NCBI RefSeq assembly: GCF_918797505.1
Contig: NC_092795.1
Coordinates: 23,299,131 to 23,363,130 of the forward strand
Reading direction: 5' to 3'
Length of the DNA: 64,000 bases
Origin: Bemisia tabaci
Taxonomy: Eukaryota; Arthropoda; Insecta; Hemiptera; Aleyrodidae
In this document: piece after piece, positions 54,012 to 64,000 of the stretch
Position numbering within the stretch: position 1 is the stretch's first letter
Layout: each line of letters opens with the position of its first letter
Position numbers and translations under genes: made by a program
Notes under the pieces: model-generated
What the model saw: the letters and a program-made list of their open reading frames with translations, nothing else
Told to the model about the DNA's origin: nothing
Database searches by the model: none

Positions 54012-54302
54012 TTATAATAGATTCACTTGGCGATGTGCAATAATGCGCATGAAAATGCCTGTGGTAAATTTGATGAAGTCTGTCACAGTGAGACTACTAG
54101 TGAGTGGTATCAAACGTTTCAATTTTTTGTTTTCTTCCTCCTCCTTTCCATTTTTAGTATCGAAAATATAAGCGACCAATAACTCCAAAGAGGGGCGTTC
54201 CCATAATTCGTCAATTTTATCTTCACGAAAGGTTACAAATAAATTTCTGGAGGAAAGAAAATAAACTTTACCAAATGAACCTGACCCTAAAATAATTTTT
54301 CT
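54012..54302 (-). CDS. Candidate terminal exon with kinase-like glycine loop
   Basis: Minus strand: acceptor GCGTTTCATTGCAG, then 96 residues to TAA. It opens RKIILGSGSFGKVYFLSS; GSGSFGKV fits the GxGxFGxV nucleotide loop of protein kinases. The expected downstream VAxK lysine is not evident (LFVTFREDKIDELWE follows), and no HRD or DFG motif appears within the exon. So it is either a kinase fragment, a decayed copy or a chance match. A long acidic/lysine-rich stretch (GKEEEENKKLKR) follows. No upstream exon could be tied to it. Confidence 0.35.
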   Translation of the reverse strand, partial: RKIILGSGSFGKVYFLSSRNLFVTFREDKIDELWERPSLELLVAYIFDTKNGKEEEENKKLKRLIPLTSSLTVTDFIKFTTGIFMRIIAHRQVNLL

Positions 54303-54439
54303 CTGCAATGAAACGCATTTTTCGATATTTTCAGAGCCGTTTAACCTTCTACCCTTAAACTTCAGTCGCAAATTTAATTTGAGGGTAGCGTTCACAAACA
54401 ACGTAACGTTTTTTTCCGGCGTTTTGACCCCCACCCCTT

Positions 54440-55185
54440 ACCTTTCTAACGTTTTTTCGACGTGAGTCCCTATCCATTAACACGCAAAAACTAATTAGCG
54501 TGACGATCTACTCGTCCCTTCTCCTCCCTAGAGCGTTACGTAATTGGATCGCATTTAGGAAAAAGGAACCAGAGTGTTTTCAAAATCGTGAAACTTCTCC
54601 TTTTCTATTAAAAATACTTAAGCTATGTACAAAATTAAAATTGAGACAATTATTTTCCTTTAAAATTAACAATTTTCTGGTGGAAAGCCAGAACTATTTG
54701 CTATACTGGGAGATCTTTTAGATGATCATGAAGAAGCAACATTTTTACAACAGTGTAATCGCGCTGGTTCCTTTTTGAAAAATTCGACCCATTTTATGGA
54801 CGGCCTCTCAGTCCGAAAATTAGACATCCCGGGAAACGGCTTCTACAATTATTTCGGGTTGAAGTTATACGTCTAACCGACGGCACTATCTGGCTACATG
54901 GCCGTCAAAGCGCCTCATTAGCGGTTATTTTCTGAACAAACAGTCTCCAGCAGCCTCCCCGCCCCCGCCCGCCGAGGCCGCGAAGCTTTCAGCCGCCCGC
55001 TCGGTCGTTTTGTTTCCGTGGAACGGCACAATACTTCAAAGTGCTTTAAGAAAATATTATTTTAATGATGGCGCAAACACTAAGAAATTAGAGTCGCTTT
55101 TTATCGCGGCGCGAGTCGAGGTGACGCATCCCCGACGCGACGGTGAGCGCCGGTCGGCGCCGCCGGGCCAAGTTTTTGACGGCTC
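54440..55185. other. Unassigned region with CpG-rich part
   Basis: The stretch 54950-55185 is CpG- and C-rich ('ccccgcccccgcccgccgagg'), possibly regulatory. No exon recognised. Confidence 0.25.
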
Positions 55186-55244
55186 ACAACGCACAGTGGA
55201 GAGAACCATCGGAAAAAGTCGGATGTGAAATTCTAGACTTAAGG

Positions 55245-55385
55245 CCTAAATACACACAACGATTAATGGCCACGATTGAAAGGCGGAAGCCAATGAAGAG
55301 CCTTGATTTCGATATATCGACGTCGATGGATCGAAATCAAGGGTCTCAATTGGCCTCCGTCTTTCAATCGCCGTGTGTATCTAGG
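55245..55385. mobile_element. Hairpin MITE P (nested in B6)
   Basis: Inverted arms: 'taaatacacac' and CGATTGAAAGGCGGAAGCCA on the left; TTGGCCTCCGTCTTTCAATC and 'gtgtgtatcta' on the right. Apex GATATATCGACGTCGATGG. About 140 bp, non-coding. Confidence 0.75.
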
Positions 55386-55418
55386 CATTGAAATTGAAAA
55401 TTTTCATGTTTGTTTCCG

Positions 55419-55955
55419 CAGGGTGTCTAGCGACCGGGAAAACCCGAGAAATGCCAGGGATTTTTTTTTGTGTCAGGGAAATCAGGGAAAACGTCAGGGA
55501 GTCTGCAAAAAATCGAAATGTCAGGGAATCTTATTTTGAAAGCGATTTTCGTGTCAGGGAAACGTCAGGGAAATCGAAAAAACGAATTTTCGGAAAATGT
55601 TTCGTAAATTTTACTCTTGCGCAGATTTCTACCAGAATTTCTGGTAATGTCTTTTAAGTTTTAAAAATTAGGCAAAAATATCTCGCATAAGTTTAGACGC
55701 CCTATGTTGTGCTGTATTTGTCACATTATATTCCGAAAACCTGAAAACATTCTTACTTACATGTAATGAATGTCGAAAAATTAGGAAAATGTTTCCTTTT
55801 TGTCAGAAAATGTTAAGATAATTTTTTTCCATCTGTCAGTAAATTTTGAATTTTTCCAGATTTTTAGCCTTTTTTGTCAGGAAAATCAGGAAAGTGTCTG
55901 ATAACTTTTTATTTATTTATTTATTTTTTTTTTTTTGAAATTTGCTAGACACCCT
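55419..55955. mobile_element. D-type element, 'TCAGGGAA' interior (nested in B6)
   Basis: CAGGGTGTCTAGCGACCGGG to TTTGCTAGACACCCT. The first third is repeats of TCAGGGAA(AT). A near-duplicate of the host bases TTTCG appears on both sides. Confidence 0.8.
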
Positions 55956-56442
55956 ATTTCGTCATATGTAATTTTATGGGATGCTTCATACAGAATTTTT
56001 TGCGAGAGAACTACTTTAAGACTTGTATCAATCGGTATCGGTGATATGAGCTTTTTAAGTCTTCACATCGTGACCGGCCTTTCCGTCCGACTTGTTCCAC
56101 TGTGCGGTGTGACGGTCGTGGCTCTAATGGCTCAATTGAAAAAATGAAACTTTCGAACTTGCGTCTTGCACGCTCTTCCCCGCGCCCGCTCTGGAGGCAG
56201 TCTTTGTGAGGATGACGAGTCGCTTCATTCTCGGCGTCGTTGCCGGTCTTGAGGAACTAATTTTGATTTTCAATCCAAGTCTCGATTATCCGCGGTGTCT
56301 TTCGGCGGCATTTATTTGAGAAGCCCGTAAAATACTTCCACAACGCTAAAATTGATGATGAAATAAACTATCTGATGTTTGCCGACGTACCATTTCTTTT
56401 TAGGAGAAATTTATTCATTTTCATCAGTTGATAATTACATTA

Positions 56443-56730
56443 CGGCCGGATTTAGGGGGTGGCCATATGAGCCGCGGCCCATATCGGCAAATTTATCAAT
56501 TTTTTTTCAATGTAGGTATTAAAAAAGCGCAATGATGACGAGGACTTGCGATGAAAAGGAGGAGCCCTCGGCGTCGAGGTCCTCGTGAAACACATAGCGC
56601 CTACAAGCATGCATGAATACTTCACGCATTGCGTCAAGCACAGTGCGTTCAGCAGCGGTCGGCGTGAAACGCACAGCGCCTACAAGACTGCATAAATACT
56701 TCACGCATTGCACCAAACATAGTGAGTTGA
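56443..56730. repeat. Dispersed repeat I, copy I2
   Basis: Begins GGCCGGATTTAGGGGGTGGC, continues GATGACGAGGACTTGCGATG and contains two ~95-bp spaced copies of 'agcgcctacaag...tacttcacgcattgc'. This uninterrupted copy shows what I1 looked like before H inserted. Confidence 0.7.
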
Positions 56731-56734
56731 AATT

Positions 56735-57520
56735 ATTAAACCACATTTGTTTGTTCTTTGATAATTTTTTCGTTCATTTCTTATATGTGGAAGGCCTTGT
56801 CTACACAGAGATAGTAGAGTCTGACTTTCCACTAAATGCGCCGTGGTTTATCGGCAAAAAGTCAATTTGGCCCCTAAAATATCTTCAATGGCCCCAAAAT
56901 ATCGAGCTTAATGCGCCACATGGCTCCTGAAACTCAAAGGTGAGTTTCGAACACTGCCCTTTAGGCAGATTATATCAAAGCTATTACTCTACAAATTCCA
57001 ACCGTTGAAGCACGATTTAATGACGCTTGCATTGTTCAAACAGCCCAGTGATGCTTTACTATTTTTCAGCTTCAACAAGTGAAAAAGATTTGCGCGAGAG
57101 TTAAGCGTACTATCCGTTTGTTTAGGGCTTAATATGCCGATGATGGGAGCAGATTTAGGGATCTGTTTTGTTCCGAACAGTAATAAAGCTAAATGCTTCA
57201 AATTACGTCGGGTTCCGCCCTCGTTTAATCGCAACAATCATCATTTACCAGTTTGATTAACACTCGACCGAATGAAAGGCAATCACGCACTCAACACCGC
57301 CCTAGGCCTCGGTGGCGTTTAGCGGCAGAGCGAATGATCGATAGTCTTTATCGATGTATCGATTCATTGGAAGTGTTGAATTTCGATATTTTAGTCTTCA
57401 CGGTAATCGTGTAGTTTTGTATCCTTTTATCCACAAAACGATAGCAATTTTAAGACTTCTCGTTGAAAGAAATTATGCTGTTCGGATTTCCTATGGCCTT
57501 GTCTCCATGGGCCGTTTCAC
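56735..57520. other. Unassigned region
   Basis: No gene or named repeat. Short ATCGAT-rich stretch near 57335-57362. Confidence 0.3.
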
Positions 57521-57526
57521 GAGATT

Positions 57527-57620
57527 TGTCCTAGGGAAAAATCCCACTTGAAGTTGGGAAAAATATTGAGTTAATCAATATTTTTCCCAGTACCAAGTAT
57601 GGTCCTTTTACCCCTAGGAC
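57527..57620. repeat. Imperfect 94-nt hairpin with perfect 14-bp core
   Basis: Core GGGAAAAATATTGA (57556-57569) pairs perfectly with 57575-57588 around a 5-nt loop. Outer arms GTCCTAGGG...CACTTG and CAAGTA...CCCTAGGAC also pair. Size and shape fit a small MITE or a pre-miRNA. Confidence 0.6.
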
Positions 57621-57730
57621 CCACTGAGAGAGTAAGAAGTGTAAACGAATTGTGCGATATTTTGTTGATTACTCCATTCTTCATGTTTGTTTAGTTGAAA
57701 TGCAGGACCGCATAAACCTCGTCCCGTGGA

Positions 57731-57862
57731 CAGAGGCGGATCCAGCAACTTGGCAACACCAGATTCCCTCCATTTAAACCTATGTTAAATAATCGATTCT
57801 TGTCGGAGCACCTGGCCCTTCCAAGAATCGATACATCTCTATAGGGTTAAATGGAGATGGAT
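57731..57862. mobile_element. Small foldback repeat family T, copy T2
   Basis: CAGAGGCGGATCCAGCAACT start; arms CATTTAAACCTATGTTAAAT and 'atagggttaaatgg' plus AATCGATTCTTG/CAAGAATCGATA pair. Matches T1 at 3256. Confidence 0.65.
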
Positions 57863-57869
57863 TTCAGGA

Positions 57870-58595
57870 AGAAGAATGAATCAAATTCCATGAATTCAGA
57901 AGTTTCATAATTGGTTAATTTTATAAATTTATCACGTACATGATTCAGTCATTTTTGTGGAGTGCACGCCTCGAAGTGACTGATGTCTAATGCACATGGA
58001 ATATTGTAGGGAGTAAATGATGTTCAGTGCTCTCTTCAAAAATGAAAGTAGGGAACAGAGTTAGAGGTTATCATGGATTATTCTTTGAGACTGCAATGCT
58101 TCAAACCGACAAACCTCAAACCGTTTTTTAATGGAACGGAATAAAGTAATTACATGAGTTTTACGAGAATTTGGACCTCCGATCGCGGTTTCGGCGGAGT
58201 ATTTTAAATAAGGTCAAAATCATCGTGAGGTCGCTATCATATGCTGACGTTCACAATTTTTTAACTCTGTAAAAATTACTTAAGCTAATGTCGTTGACGT
58301 TAGTCTTTCACGAGTTTGTTCAAATATTCACTCAAAAAAAAAATGGCTAAAACATTTTCGAAAATTTGTCAGAGGGTTTTAAAAAATGTAGTAAAATATT
58401 CTAATTGTCCGTTAATTTAATCCGACGTTCAGCAACTATAGCTATTTATGCCAGAGCAAGAAAATACATTAAATTTTAATGCCATGAAATTGTTCTAATA
58501 AAATTTTAACAACACGTCCACCAAAGTGAAGTCAAGTTAAGGTACAAAGGTTTTACCGTTGAAATCTATATAACCATTTTCCCGCTTTAAGACGC
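57870..58595. other. Unassigned AT-rich region
   Basis: Nothing recognised. Confidence 0.3.
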
Positions 58596-58600
58596 GAGCA

Positions 58601-58851
58601 CTGCCGTGCTGAGGAAAAACGTCGTATAAACTTTCAAGCGTTGCCAAATTTCTTTAGATAAAATACGAGTTTTTAAGAGAATTTGTGAATATTTTCCCTC
58701 CAAACTTTTGGAAAATTTTGTGCGCACTTTAATTCAAATTATCCTAGAATTTCAAGGAGAAATGTGCATAACATTCCTTAAAAATACATATTTTATTCGG
58801 TGAAATTTGGCAACTCTCGAATGTTTATACGCGTTTTTCCTTAGCACGGCG
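58601..58851. mobile_element. MITE family A, copy A13
   Basis: CTGCCGTGCTGAGGAAAAAC to GTTTTTCCTTAGCACGGC; inner GCGTTGCCAAATTT and AAATTTGGCAACTC blocks intact. Confidence 0.8.
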
Positions 58852-58920
58852 GGGTAGCACTTCGGAGGGCAAAGACAAGAGAGAAGAAACGGACGAGAAA
58901 CTCGCATCGTCACTTCGTAC

Positions 58921-59085
58921 CAGTGGCGTGGCGTGAATTGCGATGTATCGATTGTTATGCCATTTAAACCTATGGTAAAGAATCGATTATTAAGGCGTTC
59001 GCTGCGAGCACCCTGTTTATTGATCCTTCTCCATTGGTTTAAATGGCATGTCAATCGATATATCGCAGTTCACGCAACGCCACTG
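58921..59085. mobile_element. hAT-type MITE family K, copy K3
   Basis: 165 bp, ends CAGTGGCGTGGCGTGA and TTCACGCAACGCCACTG, flanked by a perfect 8-bp target duplication CTTCGTAC (58913-58920 and 59086-59093). Confidence 0.92.
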
Positions 59086-59093
59086 CTTCGTAC

Positions 59094-60760
59094 TCAACAC
59101 ATCGAACGTTTCCTCCGTGAGTCCGTGTTTTTAGTCCGATTCACGCCAGTTCTTGAGTCGTCACTGTACAGATGCTCCGAATGGTCCAGGAACGCTGGAG
59201 GTAGGAAACTGGACCGGAAACGCCTATCCATCCGCGTGGACGTTGATTTCCGGGGTTTTCCTTTAATTTCCGTCTCCGAGATTGAGTCATTAACCCCGCG
59301 CCGTTTATTTATTGGTACCATGCGGGTTTGCCGAATCGTGCCTTCGGAGACAGTCATTCAGGTACTCCGCCCTCCTTCAGTGAACGAATTATTTTTGGAT
59401 ATTACCGACATTTTTTGTGTAGGTGTCTCAAAAAGTAAATCTGCGTGCTAGTTTACCTTTACTTTAAATATACAGGGTATTCCAGGGTTAAACTGCCAGA
59501 CTGTAGAAGCGTGTTCTATGGGTCAATATAAGACTTTTTTGGTGTTTAAAGTTTTTTTTCGAAAGTGCCCCCAGTCGAAAGCTCCGCCCCCCCCCCCCCC
59601 CCCAAAAAAAAGTCAGAAAGTAAATCGTTTTTCCTGATTTGGCAACGGTTTCGAACCAAAACTCATGAAAATTTTTACTCCCCTGTGCTTTCATGCCGCC
59701 CGAATGAATAAATTATCTAAAAAATCGAAATCTCAATTTAAAGAGGAGATTTGGGGGAGATTTTCTTGCAGTCTCGCCGTTTAACATTGGATCACCCTGT
59801 ATTTAGAAATAAGGAAAACATTGATTTTTCAAATGATTTTGGTATATCTGCGATTTCCATAGATTCATGCGTGTTTTATTTTAAAAAATATCCGCTCAAT
59901 TTCGGAGAAAAAGGTTCCTCTGGAGCAGGACTGTTGTTGTGCGGTACTGAAATTTTTTGTTGATCCGTACAACGCTCCCAGGAATTACTCAGCCTGTAAA
60001 ACAATTGCTCCACAAATTTCTTCCACCATGATATGCATCATTTTTCTAGCAGTATTTCTCTCTTTCTCGGTCAAGTGCGGTATAATCTACGGAAGTACGA
60101 AATGGGCTAAGTCATCGCTGCTAGTTTTTTCTTCATCAACAAAAAAATTATTTTGAATAAATTAAAGTTTACGGTACGACCAACCTCCCTTTACGTATTT
60201 CTTGTTTATTAACCAAACGAAAATCCTGGAGAACACTCTATGACTTGCCCTCCAAAATCGGTCGAAAACTAACGCATTATGGACGAAGTAACACAGCTCC
60301 ATTTCCATAATATTAGTCCGATAAACATCGCAAAAGTGCCCCAATTATTGAAAGATTTTTTAATTCAGACTTTTAAACGGGCTCAAAATCTATTTAAAAT
60401 CGCCGTAGCCCTTTATTTTCAGTTTATTTGATGAGACATGGCGGCATCGAGTCAGGAAGCAGTCTTCGGTTTTCCATTTTCCCCTCTCGTGGTTATTCAA
60501 AACGGCCCTAATCAGCATTATCGCGGCTGGATGATCTTCAACCGAATGGACTCATTTTTATTGCAGTCAGTATAGACGATTGGCGATGAATCAATATGTT
60601 TACTTGAAGTCTCTTTTTTTTCATAATCATCGGTAATACCTATCATAAAAAAATTATTTTTACAAATGTCTCTATCATTTTCACCTCTTTACTGATGCAC
60701 GTAAGCTTGTCTACAGGCTGTGAAGCGGACAGGGTGCAATTCTCCTTTTCCAACAGTGGC
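59094..60760. other. Unassigned region
   Basis: The frame 58933-59451 begins inside K3 and has no domain, so it is not accepted as a gene. C17 and A7 runs at 59587-59610. A block 'cagggtattccagggttaaact' near 59473 hints at another eroded repeat. Confidence 0.3.
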
Positions 60761-60766
60761 GTTTTT

Positions 60767-61291
60767 GCAAGTTGGCAAGACTGTTGTCTCTCTATTTCGA
60801 TCCATTGAAAATGTCGATTTTAAGTTAAAGTACCTTTATAGGGAGAGTTTGGACAACCCGATTTATGTAGCTCTTAGAGCCCAAAAGGGCGACAACGTGA
60901 AAAACGAAAATCACCAGAAAAGGCCGCTGCCAACCTATGCATTTGGGAGATCACTCAATATGGCCGACAGCGCATTTTAAACAAGTATCTTTACGGATGA
61001 AAACTTTGAAACGGAGAAAATGTAAGCATAGTCAAAGTTTTATACGTGCTTCTATAATTTTTGATCACTGTAATTTGTTGAAATGTGAAAATTAGTACCA
61101 CTGGATAATTCGAGTTCATAGATTGGCTCCCCTTTTGGGCCCCAAGAGCTACATGACCTGATCAACCTTTTCCAACCAAATTTTCGAGCTGTCCATACTC
61201 TCCCTATAAAGGTACTCTATTTTAAGTGAGGCACAAATAATGGATTGTTTAACATACATCTAAATTTAGGAAAAACAGAGTTGCCAACTTA
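60767..61291. mobile_element. Foldback element R
   Basis: Long inverted arms: left GCAAGTTGGCAAGACTGT ... AAGTACCTTTATAGGGAGAG ... 'tgtagctcttagagcccaaaagg'; right arm from 61130 reads the complement and ends GAGTTGCCAACTTA. Spacer ~235 bp. The plus-strand frame 60720-60980 lies in the left arm and is not considered a gene. Confidence 0.75.
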
Positions 61292-61299
61292 TAAGAATC

Positions 61300-62515
61300 G
61301 ACTCTGTTTACAAATTATGTGAATAAATTTTGCAACATTGCACCGCATTTCATTCTTTCGGCAGAAAAATGTCTAAATCCACATCGTAAATAATCATAGG
61401 GCGACGACGTTCTTTACTTTTGCTACACTAGTGAATGGAATTACTCGAACGACCCCCGGCGAAAAGCCACCAATATCGAGCTATCGTTCAGCGTGAGCTG
61501 ATTAATTCAGTTCGAGCATAAACATTCAACATCAGAGTTAATGAATGCTCGTTATGAGCGACTCCGTGTTGCCAAATTTCGCCGGATATCCAGTTTTTTC
61601 ATCCCGGAACGAGGTAAAATTTTGGCGGTTTGGTGGCAGCGCTGCGCCGTTTCCGCGAAGTCATTTCATACGCGTGAGCCCCATGGGCGCTTTCACGGCC
61701 GAACCCGCTAATGAGTTGCAGAACTACGGATTAGGCGGGGGTGCGAATTGATCACGAATTTGAGCGGCGTTCAGCTTGTGGAAAGGTGTTTCTTTTTCTT
61801 CTTTTTTCCTTTTGAAAATGTAAGTGGATCGTTGGAGGCTTTTGCTGCTCTTGGAGGTGAGTTTTTCTCACGTAGAGTCGCTTGAAAAACATGAGGTGAG
61901 GTTTGAATTGTGCTTCTAACCTCACAAAAGAGTTACCGTCGGGGATTTTTGATTCAACCCTTCAGTCGGCCGTGAATTTTTGCAATTAACACAATCCAGC
62001 CAAATTATTCAAACCCAAACTTTCAGCTTGGAATGGAAATGAAAACTTGCCTCCTATCGTTTGATGAATTTAGTCTATTTATGTATCTTATTGTTAGTAA
62101 ATTTATGTCAGGAAAAGCTCGCATAACTTATATCCTTAACGGTGTTCAGGTTGCATTTGAGCGAAGGGAGGAATGAACTCATACTTTTTTTTCTGCCCAA
62201 AATTTTGATGTTGTCTTTTTCACCTGAAATGAAAAGCATATACCGATTTTTTCCCCGCATATCTTCCTTAGATTACTGCACCCAGGGCTAGAAAGAAAGT
62301 GGACGTGCATGGTAAAGCGCTTTAGAAAAGACGCGCCGGATTTTGAATGAAGTCATTTTCTCCCGATTCCCATCGGAATCGCCCGTTCGTGGTAGACTAC
62401 TTTACTTTTGCACTGTATTCCTACGCTTCTGCATGCGCATAATTAGTGAAGAGTTTACTCGCAGATAGGCATCTTCGAAAAATATTTGTTTTAAGCTCAT
62501 TTTGAGCTTCTAGGT
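61300..62515. other. Unassigned region
   Basis: A pyrimidine-rich acceptor-like tract ('tttctttttcttcttttttcc') near 61790 is followed by GGAG^GTGAGT at 61857. The intervening 32-40 nt could be a small exon, but the case is weak. Confidence 0.3.
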
Positions 62516-62519
62516 ACGT

Positions 62520-62837
62520 AGTGGCTTTGTACATTTTTAGCCTTAAATTTTGCCTAAAAGCGTGGGACAAACTTAAAAACATAAACGTGTATATTTAAAG
62601 TTGGGTTGATGATGTATAAATGGTTCTCAAAATAAAGACAAATTTTACAACACGCCCTTCTACGGGTAATCTCATTGTCTCCTCGTGAAACACAGCGCTA
62701 GAAAGCACAAAAAGTGTGATACAACTATATCAACTCTCAAGTAGCTAAAATTGCATAACCAACAGGTTGAAGGAGTTTTCGCTTGCCCTGTGGTAAGGAG
62801 AGATGACAGCTGCGCTGCGACTAGTTAGTAGTGACCA
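62520..62837. repeat. Dispersed repeat M, copy M2
   Basis: Matches M1 (17090-17412) in order and orientation, without the flanking A elements. Confidence 0.8.
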
Positions 62838-62839
62838 AT

Positions 62840-63475
62840 GTTCGTGTATGACGCGTTCATAAATACTTTTATGCTGGAATTTGGATTCCGATTCCTCTCT
62901 TGTCATTCATTCGTCGTGCAGTTTTGAAAGCGCTGCCTGAATAAAGTTGATTTCTGCGTCGCGTCAAGCAATGGTTGTTTCTCGCTTCTTCTTGCCGTAA
63001 TACAAGATCATAATCCTCTCCTCTTACCATTACCTGCCGTGATTTGGACTCCATGACGCAAAACTTCTGTCTCCTATTCAAATTAGAAACAAAGTATGTG
63101 TCAGTGGTTTTCCTGCACCAAAAGTTGTTTTTGTAAATGAGTCAGAAATAGTTCTTCCTAGTCGTTATGCATATGCAGTCCATTTTTGAATGGTCTTTTT
63201 TGTCAAAACCGGGCACACTTGTCGAGTTGGGGGTTAACATCTCGGTTTTGACGTCTCATTTATCTGTCATCATAGTATTTTTGTAATGCTCATATTTCTT
63301 ATTAAATTACGGAGTCCAAATATTGAAAGAGGCTCCGTCCTACTATACTTATTCAGACGCAAGGTAAACCGGTGCAAAAAGGCTCATTTTTTACGAAATT
63401 AGGCTAAACTTATAAGTAATGATTAACCGAACTAATGATCTGTTCGGAATTTAAATTAATGAACATTTCTTGTGT
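62840..63475. other. Unassigned region
   Basis: One minus frame (62869-63081) without a domain. Nothing else recognised. Confidence 0.3.
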
Positions 63476-63477
63476 AA

Positions 63478-63620
63478 ATAATGCTGAGCTTTTTTTCTGT
63501 TTCAGGTGAGTGCCAAAATACGTTGTTGCCACTTTTAAATCTTAAGTTCCTCTATTTTCTAGGTAAGATTGAAATATCACACTTTTCCTTTTAAGGGTTT
63601 ACGATGATTTGTCAAATAAA
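63478..63620. repeat. Dispersed repeat F, partial copy F3
   Basis: TTCTGTTTCAGGTGAGTG, 'ccaaaatacg' and the following AAGATT/ATCACAC order match the middle of F1/F2. The rest is too diverged or lies beyond the window. Confidence 0.5.
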
Positions 63621-64000
63621 ATGGAAACATTTAAAGCATACGAATAGATTCTACGATTTTGACAAATTTTGATGTAAAAACGGGCCCTTTTTAAAAAAAG
63701 CAAACTTCGCTCAATTTCTTTTTTTGCTTCTTTTTCTTCCAAAATTATTTTTAAATCAGATTAAATTAACGATCTGAACTAAATTCCGACTTAAAAGGAA
63801 TAAGTTCAAATAACTTCCAACGAAATCTATAATGGTAAAATTTTAAAAATTGATCAAGAGAATACGGTAAATCCTCACTGCTAATATTCCGAAGAACGAA
63901 AGAAAGAAATAAAGAAAGAAAAATTGAGCGATGTTTGCTTCTTTTGAGAGGGGCCCCTCTTTACCTCAAAATTCATCAAAATCGTAAAATGTGGTCGCAG

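Larger units (their letters stand above)
55191..56106. mobile_element. MITE family B, copy B6, host of two insertions
   Basis: Left end GCACAGTGGAGAGAACCATC; right end TTGTTCCACTGTGCGG. Hairpin P (55245-55385) and a D-type element (55419-55955) are nested inside. Host pieces such as 'cttcacatcg' and 'atttcgtcatatgtaatttta' align with B3/B4. Confidence 0.8.

Noticed and set aside
58933..59451. 172-residue plus-strand frame
   Set aside because: The first third lies in MITE K3 and the rest shows no domain or coding signature.

Overview
The window looks like nuclear DNA of an arthropod, most probably an insect. It is AT-rich, lacks long bacterial-style genes, is crowded with short inverted-repeat DNA transposons (MITEs) and foldback elements, carries a tRNA-derived SINE, and has one intact LTR retrotransposon. 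The MITE families resemble sequences I associate with sap-feeding Hemiptera such as whiteflies, but that is recall and not proof. Element letters (A, B, C and so on) are labels made for this report.

Coding content is sparse. The only long open reading frame is the Gag-like ORF of the LTR element (32513-35671). Elsewhere I see exon-sized stretches with splice signals and coding character: a minus-strand series at 36946-38565 (cysteine-rich, with an apparent frameshift), plus-strand pieces at 29706-31536, a 42-nt microexon at 42619-42660, and isolated minus-strand pieces at 4071-4421, 39727-39838 and 54012-54302. None can be assigned a product with confidence. No rRNA, CRISPR, operon or functional tRNA gene was seen.

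Layout. 1-8.4 kb: overlapping MITEs and repeat islands. 8.3-11.0 kb: repeat I, split by a TIR-bounded element (H) whose inside is a 1.2-kb palindrome of diverged ~170-bp repeats. 11.4-13.0 kb: an 826-bp palindrome centred on two head-to-head A elements. 13-31 kb: mostly unassigned AT-rich DNA with MITEs, foldbacks (J, K, L, C), a cluster of GC-rich hairpins at 19.6 kb, and a SINE at 29.9 kb. 31.7-36.4 kb: LTR retrotransposon with 4-bp target duplication, tRNA-Ser-type primer site, polypurine tract and a single Gag-type ORF but no pol. 36.4-43 kb: largely repeat-poor, probably intron or intergenic DNA with candidate exons. 43-64 kb: a second copy of a ~975-bp repeat (F), nested MITEs (B hosting C and D), a tandem array grown from one end of MITE L, and further foldbacks.

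The strongest candidate for something undescribed is the gag-only LTR element: nearly identical LTRs and all cis signals for reverse transcription, but no enzymes, so it presumably relies on a related autonomous element. Second are the long foldback and palindromic elements (H, the A palindrome, J, R), which would give long double-stranded RNA if transcribed.
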